Assembly: GCA_963707555.1 (NCBI GenBank)
Contig: CAVPQM010000016.1
Coordinates: 176,185 to 240,184 of the forward strand
Length of the DNA stretch: 64,000 nt
Source of the DNA: JAFAFN01 sp963707555
GTDB lineage: Bacteria > Actinomycetota > Acidimicrobiia > Acidimicrobiales > Microtrichaceae
Reading direction: 5' to 3'
Numbering within the stretch: position 1 is the first letter of the stretch; each line of letters starts with the position of its first letter. The position numbers and the translations under genes are program-made. The notes under the pieces are model-generated. The model made no database searches. It saw only the letters and a list, made by a program, of their open reading frames with translations, and was not told the DNA's origin. Shown here piece by piece: positions 52,031 through 61,332 of the stretch.

Positions 52031-53239
52031 TCAGCGCGCGCCCGTCATCGGCACGCTGGAGTAACCCGAGACGTTCGACATCTGGACACGACGTGTGCCG
52101 GTCTCGTCGACCTCGAGGCGGTTCCAGCGCGCCGCGAGCTCCTCGATCGCGATCCGACTCTCGAGCCGGGCGAGCGCCGCTCCGAGGCAGCTGTGCACTC
52201 CGTGACCGAACCCGATCGCCAGGTTCGCCGGACGGTCGATGTCGAAGTCGTCGGGCCGATCGAACGCCCGGGGGTCGCGCGTCGCCGCGCCGGTGATGAG
52301 CAGCACCGGATGGCCGGCGGGGATGCGACCACCCTCGAACTCGCGGTCCTCGAACGAGAAGCGGCCCTGGTACTGCGACGGCGGGACGTAGCGCAGCACC
52401 TCCTCGACCGCACGCGGGATGCGGTCGGGCTCGGCCACGACCTTCTCCCACTGATCGGGGTGCCGTGAGAAGAGCACCACCGCATTCGCCACCAGCTTCG
52501 TGACCGTCTCGGCCCCGGCGCCCCCGAGCAGCGTGGCGAAGTTGGCGATCTCGAGGTCGTCGAGCCCGGACTCCTCGCCGTCGCCCCGGTCGATGCGCAC
52601 CTCGATCAACCGGGACAGCATGTCGTCGGCGGGGTTCCGCCGCTTCTCGACCGAGAGCTCGTAGAAGTAGCCGCCGAGCGACATGAGCGCCTTGCGCCCC
52701 TCTTTCGTCGGGTCCATCCGGCCCGGCTCGCGGTGCAGGGCCGTGTCGAGCCAGTGGCGGATCTGCTGACGCTCGCCGTCGGGCACGCCCAGCATCCGCG
52801 AGATGATCTCGACCGGGAACAGCGCCGAGAAGTCGGCCACTGCGTCCAGCCGGCCGTCGGCTTCGAACGGTTCGATCAGCTCGGTGACGACGTCTCGGAT
52901 CATCGGCTCGAGCCCGGTGACCGCACGAGGTGTGAACACCCGACTCACCAGCGCCCGGTACCGATCGTGGTCCGGCGGGTCCATCATGATGATGCTGCGG
53001 AACGACCGGATGACCTCGGGGTCCTGGGACAGCATCGACAGGTCGACCCCGTGCGAGCTCGAGAAGCCCTGCCAGTCGCGGTGCGCCGTGACGACATCTG
53101 CGAAGCGTGACAGCGCGTAGAAGCCGTACTGCTCGCTGAAGTAGACGGGTGCTTCGTCACGCAGTCGCGCATAGACGTCGGTGGGGTCGTCGAAGTACTC
53201 GTCGGAGAACGGGTCGAAACGGACAGCTGTGGATGTCAC
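52031..53239 (-). CDS. cytochrome P450
   Basis: 402 residues from GTG 53239. I-helix LGGAGAETVTKLVANA (Ala-Glu-Thr variant of AGxxT), ExxR in VEEVLRYVPPSQYQ, haem loop FGHGVHSCLGAALARLE. Different branch from the other P450 here. It stands alone on this strand between two + strand ligase/hydratase operons. 233 bp of non-coding sequence precedes it; no CTCTAGAG motif is seen there. Confidence 0.92.
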   Translation of the reverse strand: MTSTAVRFDPFSDEYFDDPTDVYARLRDEAPVYFSEQYGFYALSRFADVVTAHRDWQGFSSSHGVDLSMLSQDPEVIRSFRSIIMMDPPDHDRYRALVSRVFTPRAVTGLEPMIRDVVTELIEPFEADGRLDAVADFSALFPVEIISRMLGVPDGERQQIRHWLDTALHREPGRMDPTKEGRKALMSLGGYFYELSVEKRRNPADDMLSRLIEVRIDRGDGEESGLDDLEIANFATLLGGAGAETVTKLVANAVVLFSRHPDQWEKVVAEPDRIPRAVEEVLRYVPPSQYQGRFSFEDREFEGGRIPAGHPVLLITGAATRDPRAFDRPDDFDIDRPANLAIGFGHGVHSCLGAALARLESRIAIEELAARWNRLEVDETGTRRVQMSNVSGYSSVPMTGAR

Positions 53240-53472
53240 CTGGAATCCTCGCTCGTCGGTCCGGGTCGACTCCCGTCCCGGCTGCACAGTTGGACTGTAG
53301 TCAGGAGGAAAGTCTCGCTCCATCCAATCGTCCAGTGACGCTGTTCAGGGCTGGTTCTGTGTGGCACGATGCCCGAAGCGCGACCGCCCGGTCGTGGAAC
53401 TCGCCCGGGGGGTCGGGGATGAGCGAGCGTCGCTCACCCCTGCTCGGGCCTCAGCGGAGGTACGTGGACCCG

Positions 53473-54297
53473 ATGGACCCGATGCAGGGGACGGAGACGG
53501 CGACGACGGTCGAGCGCGACGGAGGTCTGATCACCTTCACCCTGAACCGACCGGCGAAGAAGAACGCGATCAACGCCGAGATCTGGTCCGACTTCGACTC
53601 GGTGCTCACCGAGCTCGAACAGGATCCGTCGGCCAGGGCGCTCGTGCTGACCGGCGCCGGCGGCAACTTCTCCTCCGGGGCGGATCTGTCCGGTGGCATG
53701 TCGAACGCAGGCGAGAACAAGGGGCTGACAGGTGGGGGCCCGCAGCCGATCGTGAGCGAGATGCGTCTGGTCGGCAGCCTGATCTCGCGCCTGCAGGCCC
53801 TCCCCAAACCGACGATCGCCGCGGTCGACGGGGTCGCGGTCGGTGTCGCCCTCGGGCTGGTGCTCGCCTGCGACCTGGTGCTCGCCAGCGAACGAGCCCG
53901 ATTCAGTCAGATCTTCGTCCGGCGTGGGCTCGCGCTCGACGGCGGCACCTCCTGGTCGCTGCCCCAGCAGATCGGTCTGCGCCGAGCCAAGCAGATGGCG
54001 TTCTTCGGTGATGCCGTCGACGCGCCGACCGCCCTCGAGTGGGGACTGATCAACGAGGTGGTGCCACACGACGAGCTCGACGCGGTCGCGAGCGAGTGGG
54101 GGCGACGTCTCGCAACTGGCCCGACCATCGCGATCGGCCTGATCAAGCGTCTGCTGGACGCGAGCAACGAGGCGAGCTTCCCCACCGCACTCGAGAGCGA
54201 AGCTCGAGCACAGCACATCGCCTTCACGACCGACGACATGAAGGAAGGCATCACCGCGTTCCTGGAGCGTCGCGACCCCGAGTTCACGGGGCGCTGA
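53473..54297 (+). CDS. enoyl-CoA hydratase/isomerase (crotonase family)
   Basis: 274 residues. ITFTLNRPAKKNAIN, the oxyanion-hole segments GAGGNFSSGADLSGG and AVDGVAVGVALGLVLACDL, and the C-terminal AFLERRDPEFTGR. GGAGGT lies 10 bases before ATG 53473; a GTG at 53464 would be too close to it. Usual crotonase Glu positions are partly replaced (RRGLALDGGTSWSLPQ), so hydratase, isomerase or hydrolase activity is possible. Coupled to the next ligase gene. Confidence 0.87.
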   Translation: MDPMQGTETATTVERDGGLITFTLNRPAKKNAINAEIWSDFDSVLTELEQDPSARALVLTGAGGNFSSGADLSGGMSNAGENKGLTGGGPQPIVSEMRLVGSLISRLQALPKPTIAAVDGVAVGVALGLVLACDLVLASERARFSQIFVRRGLALDGGTSWSLPQQIGLRRAKQMAFFGDAVDAPTALEWGLINEVVPHDELDAVASEWGRRLATGPTIAIGLIKRLLDASNEASFPTALESEARAQHIAFTTDDMKEGITAFLERRDPEFTGR

Positions 54298-54299
54298 AC

Positions 54300-55949
54300 G
54301 TGGCAGCGCCGACGGAGTGGTCCTTCGTCGCGGTACACGACGTCGTCACCGACGCGGTGCCCGACCGAGAGATGCTGGTCTGCGGTGACGTCCGCAGGAC
54401 CTACGCCGAGGTCCGCGAGCGGAGCTGCGCACTCGCCCGCCACCTGATCGACCACGGCGTCGGTGTGCGACGGGAGCGGACCGAGCTCGAGCACTGGGAG
54501 CTCGGCCAGGACCCGGTCGCACTCGTGCTGCACAACGGTGCGGAGTACCTGGAAGCGATGTACGGCGCCTTCCGCGCCCGAGCGGTGCCCTTCAACGTCA
54601 ACCAGCACTACCGCTCCACCGAGGTCGCCGGCCTGCTCGCCGAGGTCCGGCCGCGTGCGGTCGTCTACCACCGTCGCTACGGCCCGCTCGTCGCCGCCGG
54701 ATGTGACACGACGTCGATCGTGCTGCTCGACGTCGACGACGACTCGGGCGTCGCGCCGATCGGCGGGAGCGTCCCGTACGAGGACGTCGTCACCGGCCGG
54801 CTCGGCCCGGGTTCGACGGCGCTTCCCGTGACCTCGCCCGACGACGTCTACATGGTGTGCACCGGTGGCACGACGGGACGACCGAAGGCGGTGCTGTGGC
54901 GACAGGCCGACGCATACGTCGGTGCCATGGCCGGCGCCGAGGGCGCGACCGCCGAGTCGATCGGCGCCGGGGCGCTCGGCTGGGGTGCGGGGCCGTGGTA
55001 CGCAGTGCCGCCGCTGATGCACGCCGCGGCGCAGTGGACCGCCTTCTCCGCGTTGCACCTGGGCGCGACGGTGCTGGTGCACGACGACTCCGGGCGCTTC
55101 GACGCGGCCGCGGTGCTGGGGCTCGCCGAGCGAGAACGTGCCTTCATGATGTCGATCGTCGGGGATGCGTATGCGTTGCCGATCGTCGAGGAGCTCGCCC
55201 GAGCGGACTACGACCTGTCGTCGCTCGCCGTCGTCGGCACCGGCGGCGCGGCGACGTCGAGCCACCTCAAGGACGCCCTGGTCGACGCGATGCCGAACGC
55301 GACGCTCCGGGACGGCTACGGCGCGTCCGAGACGGGCGGCATGGCGTTCGGCGCGCACGCCAAGGGCGTGGAGCGGGTCGAGTTCCAGCCGGGGGCTGGG
55401 GCGACGGTCATCAGCGAGGACCGCACCCGGTTCCTGTCACCGGGCGACGACGAGCTCGGCTGGCTCGCCCGGAGGGGTCGGGTCCCGCTCGGCTACCTCG
55501 GCGATCCCGAACGCACCACGGCCACGTTCCCGATCGTCGCCGGCGAGCGTGTCGCGGTGCCGGGCGACCGCGGGCGTCTGCTCCCGGACGGGTCGCTGTC
55601 CCTGGTCGGCCGTGACTCGCTCGTGATCAACACCGGCGGGGAGAAGGTCTTCGTCGAAGAGGTCGAGGCGGTGCTGCGGTCACATCCGCTGGTCCACGAC
55701 GCGCTGGTGGTCGGTCGACCTTCGGAGCGGTTCGGCAGCGAGACCGTCGCGCTCGTCTCGGCCGTTCCGGGTGCAGCGCCGGAACCGACCGAGCTGCGCG
55801 AGTACGTCGCCGCTCGACTCGCGCGGTTCAAGGCGCCACGGGCCGTCGAGGTCTGCGACGAGATCCGACGCCTCGCGAACGGCAAGGGCGACTACGTCTG
55901 GGCGGCTGCGACCGCCCTCGACGCGCGACGCCGGGGGGACGCTCGCTGA
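54300..55949 (+). CDS. acyl-CoA ligase of the FadD17/FadD19-like group
   Basis: 549 residues from GTG 54300, two bases after the preceding stop. VCTGGTTGRPKAVLWRQADA (P-loop with the TGGTTGxPK variant and VLWR), GYGASETGGMAFG, RGRLLPDGSLSLVGRDSLVI, NTGGEKVFVEEVE, and GKGDYVWAAATALDARR at the end. The VLWR motif and overall layout resemble FadD17/FadD19 ligases for steroid side chains; this is similarity of pattern, not proof of substrate. Overlaps the next SDR ATG (TGATG). Confidence 0.9.
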   Translation: MAAPTEWSFVAVHDVVTDAVPDREMLVCGDVRRTYAEVRERSCALARHLIDHGVGVRRERTELEHWELGQDPVALVLHNGAEYLEAMYGAFRARAVPFNVNQHYRSTEVAGLLAEVRPRAVVYHRRYGPLVAAGCDTTSIVLLDVDDDSGVAPIGGSVPYEDVVTGRLGPGSTALPVTSPDDVYMVCTGGTTGRPKAVLWRQADAYVGAMAGAEGATAESIGAGALGWGAGPWYAVPPLMHAAAQWTAFSALHLGATVLVHDDSGRFDAAAVLGLAERERAFMMSIVGDAYALPIVEELARADYDLSSLAVVGTGGAATSSHLKDALVDAMPNATLRDGYGASETGGMAFGAHAKGVERVEFQPGAGATVISEDRTRFLSPGDDELGWLARRGRVPLGYLGDPERTTATFPIVAGERVAVPGDRGRLLPDGSLSLVGRDSLVINTGGEKVFVEEVEAVLRSHPLVHDALVVGRPSERFGSETVALVSAVPGAAPEPTELREYVAARLARFKAPRAVEVCDEIRRLANGKGDYVWAAATALDARRRGDAR

Positions 55950-56749
55950 TGGACCTCGGCATCCGCGGCCGGAACTTCCTGGTCTTCGGCGGTTCCGCGG
56001 GGATCGGACGGTCGGCGGCGAAGGCGTTGGCGGCGGACGGCGCCTCGGTCGCCCTCGCCGCACGCGGTGGCGAGCGGCTGGACGCTGCGGTCGACGAGCT
56101 CGCGGCGGCGGGCGCGACGGTGATCGGCGTGCGTTGCGACCTCACCGAGGAGGGTGCCGCCGATCGTGCCGTCGCCCAGGTCGCCGAGGCCCTCGGCGGG
56201 ATCGACGGCATGGCGGTGACGACCGGACTCGGGATGCGCGGCCAGCGCGACCTGCTGCAGGCCGCGGACGACGACTGGTCGGCGACCTACGACGACGTGC
56301 TGCTGTCGACGGTCCGGGCGTGCCGCGCGGTCGTGGCACACCTGAGCCAGCGCGGCGGCGGTTCGATCGTCACCACGGCGGCGTACTCGATCCGTTCGCC
56401 CAAGGGGCACCAGGTCCCGTACGGCGCGCTCAAAGCGTCGGTCGCGGTGCTGACGAAGAACATCGCGAAGACCTACGGCGACGTCGGCATCCGTGCCAAC
56501 TGCGTCTGCCCCGGCGCCACCGAGACCGACGTGCTCGCCGCGATGCGGCTGCACTACGCCGAGGAGCGGGACTGGCCGGTCGACGAGGCGCTCGAGCGGG
56601 TCATGTCCGAGGAGTGGGGCATGAAGGTCGCGCTCGGACGACCCGGGCGACCCGAGGAGCTCGGCGACGTGATCGCGTTCCTGCTCTCGGAGCGGGCCAG
56701 CTACCTGACCGGCGCCACGATCAACGTGGACGGTGGCACGGACTTCTGA
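55949..56749 (+). CDS. short-chain dehydrogenase/reductase
   Basis: 266 residues. FLVFGGSAGIGRSAAKALAA, LAARGGERLD, VTTGLGMRGQ (variant of NNAG), then Ser in SIVTTAAYSIRS and Tyr/Lys in VPYGALKASVAVLTK, VCPGATETDVLAAM and INVDGGTDF. The first base overlaps the ligase stop, so it is co-translated with the ligase and hydratase upstream. Confidence 0.88.
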   Translation: MDLGIRGRNFLVFGGSAGIGRSAAKALAADGASVALAARGGERLDAAVDELAAAGATVIGVRCDLTEEGAADRAVAQVAEALGGIDGMAVTTGLGMRGQRDLLQAADDDWSATYDDVLLSTVRACRAVVAHLSQRGGGSIVTTAAYSIRSPKGHQVPYGALKASVAVLTKNIAKTYGDVGIRANCVCPGATETDVLAAMRLHYAEERDWPVDEALERVMSEEWGMKVALGRPGRPEELGDVIAFLLSERASYLTGATINVDGGTDF

Positions 56750-56791
56750 GTCCGTGCGGTCAGGGGCAGCGTGGTGCAGGAACGGGGTGGG

Positions 56792-57697
56792 TCAGGGTTC
56801 GGGGATCTCGAAGTGGGCGTCACGCATCTCGAACGCCTTGCGGGTCCCGTGCTCGGCACGGGTCTTGACGAAGTTGAACTCGTCGGCCTCGAACTGCAGG
56901 TTCGTGCCGTAGGCGTGGAAGAGCGGACTGAGCACCTGCTCGCCCTGGTAGGCCTGCAGCTGCTCGACGAGCCGGAACGCCTCTTTCGCCATCACGATGC
57001 CGTCGGCCGGCATGCGGCTGGCCCGCGACGCCCACCAGTCCGCGCGTGCCGTCACGGAGTCCGGGTCGACCACATCGGTGAAGATCCCCAGGTGGGCGAT
57101 CTCGCCGGCCTCGATCGTGTCGCCGGTGAGCAGCAGCCGGCGCGCGAGCACCGGCCCGAGGCGGTGGAAGAACATGTGCACCGAGCCGAGGGCCGGGCCG
57201 AGGAAGCGTGTGGCCGGCATGCCGATGACGGTGTCGGACGCGATGACAGCGATGTCGCTCATGAGCGCGAGTTCGAACCCTCCGCCCAGGGCGAACCCGG
57301 AGACCTCGGCCACGGTCACCTTCGGGTAGCCGAGGTAGAACTGGTAGAAGTCGAAGGTCTGGCGGTCGGTGAGCAACCGGCGACGCTGACTCGGACGTCG
57401 CGGCCGACCGGACCCGTTGGCGCCGTCCTTCCCGGCAGCCCCGTCCTTCTCGGCCCGCTCGCCGTTGCCGTACCAGCTGTACGCGTTGTTCATGTCGGCG
57501 CCGGTCGAGAAGACACCGCCGTCGCCGCGGAGCAGCACGACCTTGATGTCGTCGTCGTAGGCTGCGGCCTCGAGATGGCGGGCGAACTCGCGCCGCATGG
57601 AGGGGTCCCATGCGTTCTTCCGCTCAGGGTTCGACAGCGTGATGCGAGCGATTCCCTGCTCGTCGTCGGTGTCCATCAGCACTCGACCGTCGGTCAC
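56792..57697 (-). CDS. enoyl-CoA hydratase/isomerase family protein
   Basis: 301 residues. ITLSNPERKNAWDPSM, oxyanion segments GDGGVFSTGADMNNAYSW and AEVSGFALGGGFELALMSD, RFLGPALGSVHMFFHRLGP. A Lys/Gly/Arg-rich loop (residues about 83-112) is inserted after the first oxyanion segment. Convergent with the SDR; divergent from an acyl-CoA dehydrogenase with operator site 4 between. Confidence 0.87.
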   Translation of the reverse strand: MTDGRVLMDTDDEQGIARITLSNPERKNAWDPSMRREFARHLEAAAYDDDIKVVLLRGDGGVFSTGADMNNAYSWYGNGERAEKDGAAGKDGANGSGRPRRPSQRRRLLTDRQTFDFYQFYLGYPKVTVAEVSGFALGGGFELALMSDIAVIASDTVIGMPATRFLGPALGSVHMFFHRLGPVLARRLLLTGDTIEAGEIAHLGIFTDVVDPDSVTARADWWASRASRMPADGIVMAKEAFRLVEQLQAYQGEQVLSPLFHAYGTNLQFEADEFNFVKTRAEHGTRKAFEMRDAHFEIPEP

Positions 57698-57742
57698 GAT
57701 GGCTCCCCCTGCGCTCGTTGGTCCGGCCCAAGTGTAGGCAAT

Positions 57743-57756
57743 AACATCTAGATGTT
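57743..57756. promoter_or_regulatory. CTCTAGAG-type operator, site 4 (variant)
   Basis: AACATCTAGATGTT, a perfect 14-bp palindrome. It keeps the AC-TCTAGA-GT frame of sites 1-3 with C to A (and G to T on the other half) at the fourth base from the centre. In the 88-bp gap between the divergent hydratase and dehydrogenase genes. Confidence 0.65.
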
Positions 57757-57785
57757 TCTAGTTCCGTCATCGAAGGGGGAAGCGG

Positions 57786-58817
57786 ATGGAGTTCCGGCTG
57801 GACGAGACGCAGCTCGGGTTGCAGGAGACCATCTCCCGGTTCTGCATCGACCGCGTTCCGTTCGATTCGATCGCGGCTCGGGAGCGCACTCCGCTCGACC
57901 GCGACCTCTGGCGCGACCTCGCCGAGCTCGGTGTCCAGTCGCTGATGACGCCCGAGGAACGGGGCGGCTCCGGGCTCGGTCCGGTCGAAGGCGCGATCGT
58001 GTTCGAGCAGCTCGGTGACCACCTCGTGACGGGCCCGGTCCTGTGGAGCGTGCTGGCGGCAGAGCTCGTCGAGGGCGCCGGGAGCGGCGAGGTCATCGTC
58101 GGTGGTGTGCCTGGCGGTGGTGTGCCTGGCGGTGGTGTGCCTGGCGGTGGTGTGCCTGGCGGTGGTGTGTCTGACGGCGGCGTCGCGATCGTCGAACACG
58201 GCGCGGATCTCGACGTCGTGCTCGTCGTGGGCGACGACCGGGTCGAGCAGTACCGGGTCGCCGACCTGCCCGAACCCGTCGAGCTCGACCCGCTCGATCC
58301 GCTGACCCCGGTGGTCCGGATGTCGGGGCTCGCCGGGGGCGAGGTGATCGGCGACGCCGCGGTCGCGCGTGCCATGCGTGACCTGGGCACCGTGCTCGTC
58401 GCCGCGTCGCTGAGCGGGATCGCCGCCCGCTCGCTCGAGGTCGCCCGGAGCTACGCACTCGAACGTCAGCAGTTCGACGTGCCGATCGGTTCGTTCCAGG
58501 CGGTCAAGCACCTGCTCGCCGACATGTACGTCCGCTCGGGACTCGCGCAGTCCTCGAGCTACGCCGCTGCCGCGGTGCTCGAGGACCCGGGCGGCGACGA
58601 CCCGAGCGCCGCCGCGGCCGCGGCGAAGGTGGTCGCCTCGGACGCGGCGATCGAGAACGCCAGCGGTGCGATCCAGGTGCTCGGCGGCATGGGCTTCACC
58701 TGGGACATGCTCCCGAACCACCTGCTCAAACGTGCGTGGGTGCTCGAGCACACCTTCGGCACCGGCGCGCAGCATGCCGAGCAGATCGGCGCCGGTCTGG
58801 TCGAGGCCGGCCGATGA
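57786..58817 (+). CDS. short acyl-CoA dehydrogenase with a GGVPG repeat insert
   Basis: 343 residues. MEFRLDETQLGLQETISRFC start, VQSLMTPEERGGSGLGPVEG, and the C-terminal dehydrogenase region YALERQQFDVPIGSFQAVKH, GAIQVLGGMGFTWDMLPNHL. About 80 residues shorter than the usual ACAD, like the subunits that form alpha2beta2 FadE heterotetramers. Residues about 106-130 are five copies of Gly-Gly-Val-Pro-Gly encoded by a 15-bp tandem repeat in the middle of the protein. ATGA overlap with the next gene. Confidence 0.85.
   Translation: MEFRLDETQLGLQETISRFCIDRVPFDSIAARERTPLDRDLWRDLAELGVQSLMTPEERGGSGLGPVEGAIVFEQLGDHLVTGPVLWSVLAAELVEGAGSGEVIVGGVPGGGVPGGGVPGGGVPGGGVSDGGVAIVEHGADLDVVLVVGDDRVEQYRVADLPEPVELDPLDPLTPVVRMSGLAGGEVIGDAAVARAMRDLGTVLVAASLSGIAARSLEVARSYALERQQFDVPIGSFQAVKHLLADMYVRSGLAQSSSYAAAAVLEDPGGDDPSAAAAAAKVVASDAAIENASGAIQVLGGMGFTWDMLPNHLLKRAWVLEHTFGTGAQHAEQIGAGLVEAGR
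58101..58175 (+). repeat. in-frame 15-bp tandem repeat (five copies) in the acyl-CoA dehydrogenase gene
   Basis: GGTGGTGTGCCTGGC four times exactly, then one copy with two substitutions. Encodes (Gly-Gly-Val-Pro-Gly)n. Flanking sequence is normal for the family. Confidence 0.92.
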
Positions 58818-59618
58818 CGACCCCGACCGACGGCGTCGTGATCGAGGTGGTCGACTCCGTCCTGCGACTCGTGATCGACCGACCCGAACGCAAGGGATCG
58901 ATCACGCCGGCCGGGGTGCGTCGCATGGTCGAGGCGCTCGAGGCGGCCAGCACCGACGACTCGCTGCGCGCCGTGCTCATCACGAGTGCGGGCGACGACT
59001 TCTGCACCGGGTCCGATTGGGTGTCGTCCAACAGCGCGGCGGGCCAGAAACCCCGACCAGGCAGCCTGCAGCGACGCACCGCGCTGCAGGCGCACCGACT
59101 GATCGCGGTGATGCTCGAGATCCAGCTGCCGGTCGTGGCCTCGGTCCGCGGCTGGGCCGCGGGTCTCGGCTGCCAGATCGCGCTCGCTGTCCGACTTCGC
59201 CGTCGCGACCGACACGAGTCGGTTCTGGCTCCCGTTCACGAAGCGGGGGTTCACTCCGGACAGCGGTGCGACCTGGTTGCTGCCGCGCCTCGTCGGGGTC
59301 GCCCGGGCCAAGGATCTGCTCCTGCTCGGACGAGAGGTCACCGGATCCGAGGCGGCCGACTGGGGGATGATCCATCGCTCGGTGCCCGAGGACGACCTGG
59401 ACAAGGCCGTCGGAGAGCTGCTCGACCAGCTCGGCGCGAGCGCCACGGTCGCCCTCGGACTGACCAAGCGGTGCATCCACTCGGCCCTCGACGGCGGCAT
59501 CGTGCAGGCCATGTCCGACGAAGCGTTGGCGCTCGAGCTCGCGGCGCGCACCTCGGACTTCCGAGAAGGGCTCGCCGCGTTCACCGAACGACGCGACTCG
59601 AACTTCGAGGGCCGCTGA
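58814..59618 (+). CDS. enoyl-CoA hydratase/isomerase family protein (frameshifted)
   Basis: ATG 58814 overlaps the dehydrogenase stop (ATGA). First frame: LRLVIDRPERKGSITPAG, ITSAGDDFCTGSDWV, SVRGWAAGLGCQIALA. At about 59186-59195 the signal moves to the next frame: SDFAVATDTSRFWLPFTKRG, LPRLVGVARAKDLLLLGREV and AFTERRDSNFEGR to the stop at 59618. One missing base explains the split. Joined length about 268 residues, normal for the family. Confidence 0.8.
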
Positions 59619-59696
59619 CCGTCCGGTCACGCCCGGCAGCACCAGACCGCAGCACCACCAGACCGCAGCAGCACCAGGACGCAGGAGGAGACCGAC

Positions 59697-60540
59697 GTGC
59701 ACGACACCGACCCGCCCGAGGCGCAGGCCGCCCGAACCGGGTACCAGGACATCATCTACGAGGTCGAGGACCGCACGGCGGTCATCACGCTCAACCGTCC
59801 GGAGCGTCTGAACGCGCTGAGCCCGGTCACCGTGCGCGAGCTCCGGTCGGCCTACGCGGCAGCCGAGGCCGACGACGCGGTGTGGACCATCCTCGTCACC
59901 GGCGTCGGCCGGGCGTTCTGCACCGGGGCCGACGTGGGCGAGATCCCCGACGACGGGCGTGTGGTCTACGACGAGCCCTACCTGTCGACCTTCGAGCAGT
60001 GGGAGGCACCGCAGGAGGGCACCCCGCCGTTCCGGTCGATGACCAAGCCGGTCATCACCGCCGTCAACGGACTGTGCTGCGGTGCAGGCTTGGACTGGGT
60101 CACCACCGGCGACATCACGATCGCGTCCGACCGCGCGGAGTTCTTCGACCCGCACGTGAGCATCGGCCTGGTCGTCGGGCCGCGAGATGGTGCGGCTGGC
60201 CCGGGTCCTGCCGACGGGCATCGCGATGCGCTCGCGCTGACCGGTCGCCACGAGCGGATGAGCGCCCAGCGCGCGTACGACCTCGGACTGGTCTCCGAGG
60301 TCGTCGAGCACGATCAGCTGCTCGCCCGGGCGAAGGAGATCGCCGCGCTGGTGAACCGCAACGCGCCGCTCGCGGTCCGGGGCACCCGACTGGCGATCCG
60401 CAAGGGCCTCGACCTGCCCCTGCACGAGGCCGAGATCCTGGCCGAGGCGTTCCGCGAACGCGTTCGTGCGGACCGACGACGCGAAGGAGGGCCCGGCGGC
60501 CTTCATGGAGAAGCGAGCACCGGAGTGGACGGCCTCATGA
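59697..60540 (+). CDS. enoyl-CoA hydratase/isomerase family protein (several indels)
   Basis: GTG 59697. VITLNRPERLNALSPV, TGVGRAFCTGADVGEIPD, TAVNGLCCGAGLDWVTTGD, ALTGRHERMSAQRAYDLGLV. Two compensating indels (about 60179 and 60230) garble one segment that should read REMVRLARVLPTGIAMR; a third near 60465 shifts the end, whose natural form (VRTDDAKEGPAAFMEKRAPE) ends at 60540. The intact protein would be about 281 residues. Confidence 0.78.
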
Positions 60541-61332
60541 ATGCAGAGAGCATGAGCTTCGAGACGATCCGCTACGAGACGTCGCCCGACAAGGTGGCGA
60601 CGATCACCCTGAACCGGCCCGAGGTGCTGAACGCCTTCGACCGTCAAATGTGCGAGGAGGTCCGAGCGGCGCGTGGCATCTCGTCAAGTACGATCCCGGC
60701 GTCAACACGGTCGTCCTGCGGGGCGGCGGGCGATCGCGCCTTCAGTGCCGGCCTCGATGTCCACTCTGACTATGGGCAGCCAGAAGATGTCTGGAACCAC
60801 GGTGATCCTGGCGAGCTCCTGAGCCCGAAATGGCAGCAGGTGTGGAAGCCGGTGGTCTGCGCCGTTCGAAGGAATTTGTTCCGCCGGTGCCTTTTACTTT
60901 CTCAACGAGGCGGATATCGTCATCTGTTCCCACGAGGCAACCTTCTTCGACTCGCACGTCAGCCGAGGATTCGTCTGCGCTCTCGAGCCCGTGGGGCTGA
61001 TGCGGCGCATTGGGCTTGGTGAGAGCCTCCGCATTGCCCTCATGGGCAACGACGAACGGGTGACGGCCGACACGGCTCTTCGGATTGGTCTTGTCACTGA
61101 AGTGGTTGGCCGGGATGTCCTGTGGGATCGCGCTTATGAAATAGCCAAATCGATCGCTGCCAAGCCCAGTTCAGCCACCCAAGGCACCGTTCGGGCAATC
61201 TGGGAGTCTCTGGACAAGTCCTACCGGGTTGCGATGGAGCAGGGACTCCTCTACACCCGGCTGGGCAATCCCATCGGTCAAGCAGAGCTCGGGAACGACG
61301 GCATCTCGTCGGTCGAGTATCGGACCCGTTGA
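60537..61332 (+). CDS. enoyl-CoA hydratase/isomerase family protein (frameshifted; lower GC from the middle on)
   Basis: ATG 60537 overlaps the previous stop (ATGA). Opening: TITLNRPEVLNAFDRQM; then frame changes at about 60670, 60720 and 60868 connect WHLVKYDPGVNTVVLRG, DRAFSAGLDVHSDYGQPED and EGICSAGAFYFLNEADIVIC to MRRIGLGESLRIALMGNDER and the stop at 61332. The family oxyanion segments are present across the breaks. From about 60740 the codon use is visibly less GC-biased than in its neighbours. One-base overlap with the next gene. Confidence 0.72.

Noticed and set aside
58093..58320. Antisense repeats of His-His-Arg-Gln-Ala and Val-Val-Cys-Leu-Ala types
   Set aside because: Both come from reading the 15-bp dehydrogenase repeat in other frames or on the other strand; only the GGVPG frame continues into a conserved protein.
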